Under the pieces are notes generated by a model that saw nothing but the letters and a program-made list of their open reading frames with translations, was not told the DNA's origin and ran no database searches. From Celoporthe dispersa (Eukaryota; Ascomycota; Sordariomycetes; Diaporthales; Cryphonectriaceae), in the NCBI GenBank assembly GCA_016584495.1, contig WAID01000004.1:744001-808000 (forward strand): a DNA stretch of 64,000 nt. Direction: 5' to 3'. How positions within the stretch are numbered: the stretch's first letter is position 1; each line of letters opens with the position of its first letter. Shown piece by piece: positions 57,241 through 64,000 of the stretch. The position numbers and the translations under genes were made by a program.

Positions 57241-59872
57241 CTATTGCTGCTTGGGAAAGGCGGCGGCAGCGCTGCTCAGGCGGCGCAGCGTGTCAGGGAG
57301 CACACCACCAAGCAGCTCGGTGATGCACGCCTCGATGTCCTCGTCAGTCAAGCGCTCCCTCTTGGTAATCTTGATCCAGTACCTGAAGGGACCGCGGTTC
57401 TGGGCGAGAGCGTTGCCCAGCTCTATACAACGCTCGGCATTGTTGTGCTCGGCGTGCATACGCGTCAGGTGCGTCACCATCTTGCTGATATCCCTCAGGG
57501 GCCACGACGAGGGCTCCGATGGCTGCTTGGGGGCAGGTTGCTGTAGATACTTTTGCGAGGTGCAGAGCGTGCACATCCAGTGGCCGAGGCGCTGGAAGGA
57601 GTCTCCACGTGGGCCGGAGCCTGTGACCGCGGGTCCAGAGGAGGGAGGAGACGTAACGCGCGGGTGGGCGGTTCCGTATTGTTCAGCGGGCGTCGATGGA
57701 GTCTCCTTGGGGTCAGCGAGGAGGGAGAGGCTCGTTTTCTTGGTGTCGCTGGCGACGGCGATGGATGGGCCGCTGGAGGCACTAGAGTCCTCGTCCTCGT
57801 CCTCGACAGCATCCTTTGTGGCGGATTTGCCAGCAGACGAGCTGGGCTTGAGGAGCTTGCTGTTGGTAGGAGCGGCATTATCGTCCTCGGTGGCGATGCT
57901 CAACGGAGAGCCGACCTGAACATCGTGGCGGGGTCGCTTCGCAGCTGGTCGCTCGCTGGTCGCGCCCGTATCAGCGCCAGGAGTAGAGGCATCGCGATCA
58001 GCTACAGTCGCGAGGAGGTGTCAGTATTCATGCGCAACTGTGCACGAAGGCATTTTCCCTGACGAAGCTGAACGAAGCTGAAAACATGTGAGGCGAAGGA
58101 GGGATGATGGAAGAACTTACGAGTCGCGACACGAATCTCGTCGGGCAGCACGCGCTTTGCACCAGCGCTGGCCAGCGCAGCAGCCTTTGCGGAACCATTT
58201 GCAGCAAACGAAGATGAGGGAGTAGACTCGCCAAAAGCTCGAGGCCGATTCTTAGAGCCAGGAGGACGGCCAGGGCCACGTCGCTCCTGAGGAGCATCTG
58301 AATAACCCGCATAGCCTGCAGAAGAAGACTGGAACGGCTGATTGGGAGTACCACCGCCGTACTGGCCTCGCGCGGCCGCTGCACCACCAGCGCCGCCACC
58401 AATGTAGACATCGGGCTGGGAGTTTGTTCCAGGAGGCCAGGGACCGTAGTAGGCGCTGGCCGTCATAGTACCGGCCCTACCGGTCATACTGGCGACGTGG
58501 CGCGCATTGTTCATGCCAGCCTGCATGAGCTGGATGCGGTGCTGAAGCATGCGCATCTGATGGCCAAGGTCGAGGATACGTAGCTGAAAGGTGCGAACCT
58601 CGTGGGGGTGATGTCTCCGACCATCTCGGGGTCCAGCTGGGCGCGGCAGAAATCCAAGTCATAACGGTACGCGCTCAAGTCCTCTGTCAGCTGGCGAATG
58701 ACAAGCTGGTCGATGTCGTGAGGGGTGTTTTCGACGATGTTGATAAGGCTGTGGCCAGTGGGCCTGGGCACGATTCGGCTCTTCTCGCCGCCATCGTGGT
58801 TCTTGGGACCAGTGTTGATGCTGGTGTCGCGTGCGTTTTGACGCGTGCCGTCAGAAGAGCCCATCTCCATGTCCCCATCCATATCAGCTCCTTGGACTGA
58901 GGGAGCCGGCAGCAGCTTGCGTGGCATGTTGGTAGCCTAAAGAGAGAGAGAGAGAGAAGCAGGTGAGCGTGGGTTGCGATTAACGTTGTTGATTGTTTGA
59001 TGGGTGATAGATAGGAGAGAGACTGACGGTGAAACAGGATAGGCAACAGAGGGATCGGGTGGAGTAAGATTGGCAGCAGAGGGCGACAGAGGATATCAGA
59101 ACGGAAAAGAAGGGGAGAGAAAAAAAAATGTGCAGTAGTGGCTAGCGCAGATAATGACAGAAGGCTGTAGCTAGGAAAAACACGAAACGGTCTGTGTAGA
59201 CTTGCAGTCGTCCCAGCAATGCTCCAACGTAGGAAGGTGGACGGTGGAAGGGAAAAACCAGAGGCTTGGCTGGTTGAAGGTAGGAGTGGTGAGAAATGGG
59301 ATAGCCAGGGTGACGAGTTGAGGCACTGAGGTCAGATGATCAACAGAATGTGACGAAGGGGAAAGATCACTGGGGACATGACATTTCCTAATAAACCACC
59401 AAACGATGTGCACCTAGACAGTAGTCTCCACCAAGGGGCCCGGCCACCTTATACAGGAGATGATCCAACTTGGTCCTAAACACACCATTGTGGATGATGA
59501 TACTCATGTGGGTATCAAACAGCTTTATACACTCCACTTGGAGCCCAAGCATCTTGCTGCATCATCATCACCATCATGCATGCAATTTCAGACTGAGGTT
59601 TCGAACGCCAGCTCTCCCCCCTCCCTCCCTCCCTCCCCCCCAACAAAAAGGAAAAAAATAAAGAAAGAAAAGAGGGTGGGAGTGAGTGAGCGACGTAGAG
59701 CACTTACCTCGCCAAAGAAAACGTCTGCAAACTCAGGGTCTCCTCCCAAAATCTTGTCAATGTTTCGATCCGAAGTCTTCTCTTGCTGCTCCTGCGAGCG
59801 GGTTCCGTTGCTCTGGGGTTGCGAACCGCCTTGCGTTGCAAGAGATGATCGCTCAGCTTGTCGGCGCGGCAT
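57241..59872 (-). CDS. AT-hook and C2H2-type putative nuclear regulator, one frame break
   Basis: Exons on the minus strand are 59872-59708, 58936-58121 and 58001-57241; corrected length is 580 residues. Exon 1 joins exon 2 in phase 0 across a long 771-nt intron; exon 2 also has its own ATG at 58927 in good context, so a shorter protein is possible. Exon 2 encodes a helical segment (TPHEVRTFQLRILDLGHQ, then MRMLQHRIQLMQAGMNN) and an AT-hook (RRGPGRPPGSKNRPR). Exon 3 has a basic NLS-like AAKRPRH, an acidic Ser-rich stretch, and a zinc-finger-like C-x2-C ... H-x3-H (WMCTLCTS, then HLTRMHAEH) near the C-terminus. The frame breaks in the five-base run at 58604-58608; one more C on the coding strand restores it. 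Likely DNA-binding in the nucleus; target unknown. The 119-nt intron 2 is well supported. Confidence 0.78.
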
Positions 59873-62223
59873 GGTTTTCAAATCCACTGCCTGTTTTGAC
59901 TGAATGGTTGGGGAAAGTCTAGAGAGAGCGTGTCAAAGGACTGCACTGCAAGGGCCCAAAAGAAAGAAGAAAAGAAAAACAGAAAAAAGAAAAAAAAGGG
60001 CACCTGTTAGCAAAAGTGGGGCCTGCAACACAAAAGAACAAGCACCTAGGAAATAAAATATGCGCGCTAAAATTGGGTTGCTGCAGAAGGTCATTCGTGG
60101 TCGGTCGTATGCAGGGGTTTGGATTAAAGACAAAAAGAAAAAAAAGGGAGCGGGAAAGGAAAAGACTGGAGTGCTTTGATAAAGATAAGGACGAGTGTGC
60201 AAACGGGGGGCAAAAGTTGACAGAGCTTGAGGCTGGTGTACGAATAATGTGTATCTACAGGGTTCCCGGTTGTTTGTCCTTTGGGAAGATGTAGATGGCG
60301 GTGATGGTGTACGGAGGTACGAACGGTTGTTCAACATCTGGTTACTCACTGGGTATCGTGAAGGAAAAAAAAGAGCCCTGGTTTTGGTGGATAGGGACTG
60401 ACGGCAGACGGCTGCTGCTCCTGGCAGCCCTGAAGGGAGGAGAATGACGAGATGAGGTCTGACAATATGTGAATTGCCGTGGGGTCCGGTCGTCAGTCGT
60501 AATTGGCCGTCTTCTTCTCTTGTTTCTCCCCTTTTGTGCATGCGCTGATGGCACAACAACTCTCCTCTCTTGCTGCCCGAGCGCCCACCACCGGCGTCCC
60601 TCCCGAGGTAATCGGTGGTCGTGACCTTCACTCCAAAACTCGCATGTCTCTGCTCTCAGACCATGCACGAAGATCCACAGGCTGTTGGCAACGGTCAGCG
60701 AGGTGAGCGATGTCATCTTGGAGGAGAGGAGAAGGGGGGGGGGGGGAGGGCGGAAATGATGACGAGCACAAATCACCCACAAGGAAGGAGCTCTTCGACC
60801 AAACCTTCCAGATGTGGTTGCTCGCACAGGGAAAGGGGAGGAAAGCGATGGAAGGACAAGCACCTACAACTCAATGACTGACTACTGCCCTTTATGCAGT
60901 TGTCACGGACCTGAAGCCGTGTGCGCGCGCCCTATTGGGAGGAAAAAGAACAAATGCACGCTTTCAAGTCGAGCGCAAGAGATATGCAAAGACCTGGATT
61001 GAGATGATCGCGATGAGGTCGACGCGCTGCGTGATGGATGATTGACGATGATTTAAGGGGGTGGGTAGGGGGGTGGATGGATTGAAAAGAAAAAGGTAAA
61101 AGGAAAAGAGGGAAAAAAAAAGAAAGAAAAAAAAAAAGGTCGGGCGTTATTGCGTTGAGTTTCGGTGCTCGGAGAAATAATTGGGGAGGGTTGGGAAAAA
61201 AAAATTGTTATCTCATCTATCGAATCAAAAGTCTTCTCAGCTAAATTGGCGACCAAGATTCCGCCCTGTCCCTGCTGCGCTGCTTCCCCCCTCCCCCCCA
61301 GCTTAGTTACGCCTGAGACACAAATAGCTCAACAACTTTAATTTTCTCTAAAGGGTTTTTTTTCTTTCTTAACTAGCCCCTTCTCTCTTCTGATTCTTAC
61401 CACCTTCTACTATGAGCATTGCTCTTCGCCAATCAACTCACGCAGCATTGTATTTTCTTTTGCAACAAAATGAACAAATTACTTTTGCTTGCTCATTTAT
61501 TTGTTATTATGGGAGTTCACACAGGGATGTGCAAGCATTTGAAAATTATGTATTATAGCAGAAGTAAAAATGGCACTTAACTCAAAACAAAGTGAAAATT
61601 ACTTCTGAACTCATTTGGTCATTTAATATTACATGCAGAGAGTAAATTAATACATATTGTCATTGAGGAGAGCAATCCATAATAGCAACGATATAACTTA
61701 ATACTTTGTTTTCTGAAGAAGCAAATAGGAAATACATTCAATCAAACCAGGTGATGTGAAGAGTGAATACACAGAATTCATTCCTGACGAGACGCGGTAG
61801 GGGCCAGGGCATTGTGGACAAATCTAGGACAGTACATCCACAAAATACATCATCTATCCAGGGAGCAGTAATCACTCAAGCCATGAAAATCTACATGCTC
61901 TCATTGTCATTGGGTAACTGCAGCTGATGTGTAATGGGCCAGCTGCATCATCAACGCAACCTTTGAATCAAAAAGATCACCTAAAGCAGTGCAGTTACTG
62001 ACCTGAGATTGAAGCCAGATTACACAGTCCAGTGTATTCATAATCCTCGACCTCCTATAAGCAGCTGTGTGAGCATAAAATAGTTTCTCAATTCTCTAGC
62101 CAAGTACACACAGCTCAATCTGCAATCCTGTAGCTTATCGCCCCACTGCAGCCTTAGAGCTACTTTGCAAGGGCTGCCAGGTAATTAATTACTTGCATAG
62201 CACTCTGGTAACTGGACACAATT

Positions 62224-62224
<1 letters not shown>
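59873..62224. other. Long intergenic region, left part
   Basis: From 59.9 to about 61.3 kb it holds purine- and pyrimidine-rich tracts (A-rich 59940-60000 and 61080-61140; G-run 60736-60748), probably the long leader and promoter of the AT-hook gene. From 61.3 to 62.2 kb the sequence becomes markedly AT-rich, with repeated ATTACTT and ATTTG words. No gene recognised. Confidence 0.45.

Positions 62225-62263
<39 letters not shown>
62225..62263. repeat. 39-nt poly-T tract
   Basis: An uninterrupted run of T, the longest homopolymer in the window. On the minus strand it is a poly-A at the end of the sequence to its right, as a retroposed fragment would have, but no target-site duplication is obvious. 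Confidence 0.95.
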
Positions 62264-62264
<1 letters not shown>

Positions 62265-62396
62265 TATGTTGGCTTAAGATGTCATCTTCATCCAAGTTGA
62301 GCCTGCTTGTCAGCTCTCTCTCCGGTTATGAAATGAAGACATCACCATGATCATCTCAACTGTCTTCAAGTGGTAGACATTCTTGATGCTCTGGAC

Positions 62397-62412
62397 TAAA
62401 CCCTAACCCTGT
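62397..62412. repeat. Short interstitial telomere-like repeat
   Basis: AAACCCTAACCCT gives two CCCTAA-type units, the fungal telomere repeat, about 130 nt upstream of the CPD1-like start. Two units may be chance. Confidence 0.4.
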
Positions 62413-62544
62413 TGTGTCTCGCAGCTTCCCCGGTTGTCTCGGGTCTAAACTGCAAGAGCAAGCAACGAAACGTACTTTCCCACCTCCGCGGCCCCCTCCC
62501 TCCCTTCTCAACCCACCTCAGCATTGTCAGCGCCGCCAGCCAAC

Positions 62545-63252
62545 ATGCCAGGCTCCTCTCTGTGGCTCGTCCCACCACCTTCCCACCCCATCCACGCCGT
62601 CCTCACCAGGCTCATCTCTTCGGCGCTGCCGTCGCATTTCCCTGCTGCATGCCCGCCTCCACCGCTCTTCAGCCCGCATCTGACGCTCACCTCCAACATC
62701 GAGCCGGCCAAGTATGGCGACGATCCACAGGCATGGCTAGATAGCATCCCGTTTCCGCCTGGCGCAGACGTCCAGGTCTCATTCGACCGCGTCAAGACGG
62801 AGGACGTCTTCTTCCGCCGGTGCTACATCAGCTGCGGCTGGGAGGGGGTTCGAGACACAGCGGGCATCGCGAGGGCGAGGGGCGTCATAGGGGAGGAGAC
62901 GGTGCAGCTGGAAACCACGAGGTGGTTGGCCGATTGGAGGAGGGCGTTCGGGCCACACGTCAGTCTGATGTAGTGAGTACCTGCTCCCCGCCTGTGTTGG
63001 TTGAGAGAAAAGAGAGTCCTGCTTGCGTTTAGGTGTTCACAGCTGACGCTGACGCTGAACAGCGGCGACATGCCCATTGATGAGGCCAAGCTGAGAGAAA
63101 TCGAGCACACCGTGCGGGAAGCAGGCGTCACTCTGCGCCAGGGCGAAGACAGGCATGGAGGGTCTGGTGGGTGGGAAGGAGGGGTCGTCTGGCTTGTCCC
63201 TACTGATAGAGACATCGCGGACTGGAAGCCTATCGCGACTCGAGCTCTCTGA
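62545..63252 (+). CDS. CPD1: 2',3'-cyclic-nucleotide 3'-phosphodiesterase (CPDase)
   Basis: Exons 62545-62972 and 63063-63252, with a 90-nt intron, give 205 residues. MPGSSLWLVPPPSHP is the usual start of fungal Cpd1 proteins and decides the ATG. The 2H-phosphoesterase pair is present: FSPHLTLTSNI (H-x-T) and GPHVSLMY (H-x-S, with the Tyr completed by splicing). GDDPQAWLD and VKTEDVFFRR are other family blocks. Yeast Cpd1 opens ADP-ribose 1'',2''-cyclic phosphate, the by-product of tRNA splicing; that an intron-bearing tRNA gene lies 10 kb away is coincidence. No signal peptide or membrane segment. High-confidence family call. Confidence 0.93.
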
Positions 63253-63538
63253 TCTGTGACGGCCGGGATGGATGTGCTCCAAGAAGTGAGAGAAGCAGGG
63301 GCAGCCGCCAAACCTTTATCCTTGGAGCAGGTTTCATAAGAGGCCCAAGGCGACACTCGACGAACTCATCCCCAAAGCTCAGCCGGCTGGCTTCTATACG
63401 TTGCGGTAGCATTGCTCCACCGATAGTATCCAGAGTCGGGCTTTCAACTCTAAGAGGGAAACGGAGGATCAAAGAACCACTCAATGGTGTCAGGGGTGAG
63501 CATGCAGCAATAAATCATTCCTAACCTCATAAATGCTC
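63253..63538. other. Convergent intergenic region
   Basis: 3' ends of the CPD1-like and ASST-like genes. Nothing further seen. Confidence 0.5.
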
Positions 63539-64000
63539 TCAAAGAAATCTTGAAAAGACCCAAACACCAAGGCCAACACCAACTACCCTCCAGAAGATAC
63601 TGCCCCAGCTCCATTCTGGGAAGAGGTCATGATATGTGGTTTCTGGCAGCCCAGGTCCCTTGCCCTGGCCCTTGCCGCCACCACCTTTGCTTCCGCCAGC
63701 TTTGTGTGGAGTCGCGCCTCCATTGTTGTTGTGGTCCATACCGCTCTGTCCTCGCGGACCCTCGACCTCCGTCACAGGGTACGTAGCCGGCGTCACCGTG
63801 CTGGTCTTAATGTCGAAAATATCCGAGGCTCTGAGGATACGCCCACGAGCATCCAGCGCAACGGCACGGAAATATCTTGCCGGTGACGACGTCTCAACCC
63901 ACATTGACGTCTCGAATCCGTCCCGCTGTGCCCGCGTTACAACCTTCTGTGCCCCGTTGAGATCGAAACCTTTCTTGCTCCCGAGCAGAACCCATTCTTT
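63539..64000 (-). CDS. Second arylsulfotransferase (ASST)-like membrane protein, 3' part
   Basis: The last 153 codons of a gene that begins right of the window; the frame is open to the edge. The segment TRAQRDGFETSMWVET and AVALDARGRILRASDIFDI corresponds to PRDGFETSFALEY and AAALDAEWNILGSSGIVDI of the ASST-like protein at 32198-34222. A low-complexity Gly/Lys-rich linker follows (GGSKGGGGKGQGKGPG), then a C-terminal membrane helix (SIFWRVVGVGLGVWVFSRF). Same domain end and topology as the first copy, but the linker is unique and the two are not recent duplicates. Substrate unknown. Confidence 0.82.
   Translation of the reverse strand, partial: KEWVLLGSKKGFDLNGAQKVVTRAQRDGFETSMWVETSSPARYFRAVALDARGRILRASDIFDIKTSTVTPATYPVTEVEGPRGQSGMDHNNNGGATPHKAGGSKGGGGKGQGKGPGLPETTYHDLFPEWSWGSIFWRVVGVGLGVWVFSRFL

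Noticed and set aside
58571..58613. A 38-nt intron in the AT-hook gene instead of a frameshift
   Set aside because: Splice ends (GTCGGA...TTCAG) and phase fit, but 38 nt is below the usual fungal minimum and it would delete coding sequence that continues well (TPHEVRTFQLRILD).
1..64000. Secondary-metabolite gene cluster or mobile element
   Set aside because: No polyketide synthase, peptide synthetase, terpene cyclase, cluster transcription factor, transposase, reverse transcriptase or long terminal repeat was seen.

Overview
This window is nuclear DNA of a filamentous ascomycete (Pezizomycotina, most likely a Sordariomycete-type genome). Genes are intron-rich, with short introns (about 60-180 nt, GTRNGN donor, CTRAY-like branch site, YAG acceptor). 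They lie on both strands without operons and are separated by 0.2-2.6 kb of pyrimidine-rich or AT-rich spacer. The gene content is typically fungal: a HET-domain protein, a rhodopsin-domain membrane protein, an HsbA-like surface protein, a DUF3431 protein, GH18 and GH20 chitin-active enzymes, and a small secreted cysteine protein. One intron-containing tRNA-Trp gene is present. I cannot name the species.

Layout. 0-8 kb: 3' part of a GT90/CAP10 glycosyltransferase (+), arginase (+), and a HET-domain gene (-) with two reading-frame breaks. 8-17 kb: a mitochondrial-type coiled-coil membrane protein (-), a short-chain dehydrogenase (-) and a rhodopsin-domain protein (+). 17-26 kb: mitochondrial sulfide:quinone oxidoreductase (+), an unrecognised nuclear-looking protein (+), a small secreted protein (-), and a trypsin-like protease relic (-) bordered by a 20-bp tandem repeat. 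26-36 kb: GH20 beta-N-acetylhexosaminidase (+) converging on an MBL-fold hydrolase (-), an arylsulfotransferase-like protein (+) and an HsbA-like protein (-). 37-48 kb: a glutathione S-transferase (-), two tandem related small three-exon genes (-), a EutQ-like cupin (-), a copper amine oxidase (-) and an unrecognised membrane protein (-). 49-57 kb: a DUF3431 protein (+), a truncated REI1-like zinc-finger protein (+), tRNA-Trp (-) and a GH18 chitinase (-). 57-64 kb: an AT-hook/C2H2 protein (-), a cyclic phosphodiesterase (+) and the 3' end of a second arylsulfotransferase-like gene (-).

How the genes relate: there is no biosynthetic gene cluster. Loose themes are nitrogen and amine metabolism (arginase, copper amine oxidase, EutQ-like cupin), chitin and cell-surface work (GH20, GH18, HsbA-like, GT90) and sulfur (SQR, arylsulfotransferase-like proteins). 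These genes are scattered and I infer no co-regulation.

The two main observations are these. (1) At least ten single-base frame breaks interrupt otherwise well-conserved genes, most of them in G or C runs. In every modelled gene a one-base change per break restores a full-length frame whose total coding length is divisible by three. This points to homopolymer sequence error, or otherwise to real decay. (2) A tandem pair of small, divergent, intron-rich paralogues at 39.7-41.5 kb has no long open frame and would be missed by simple ORF calling; I do not recognise the family.
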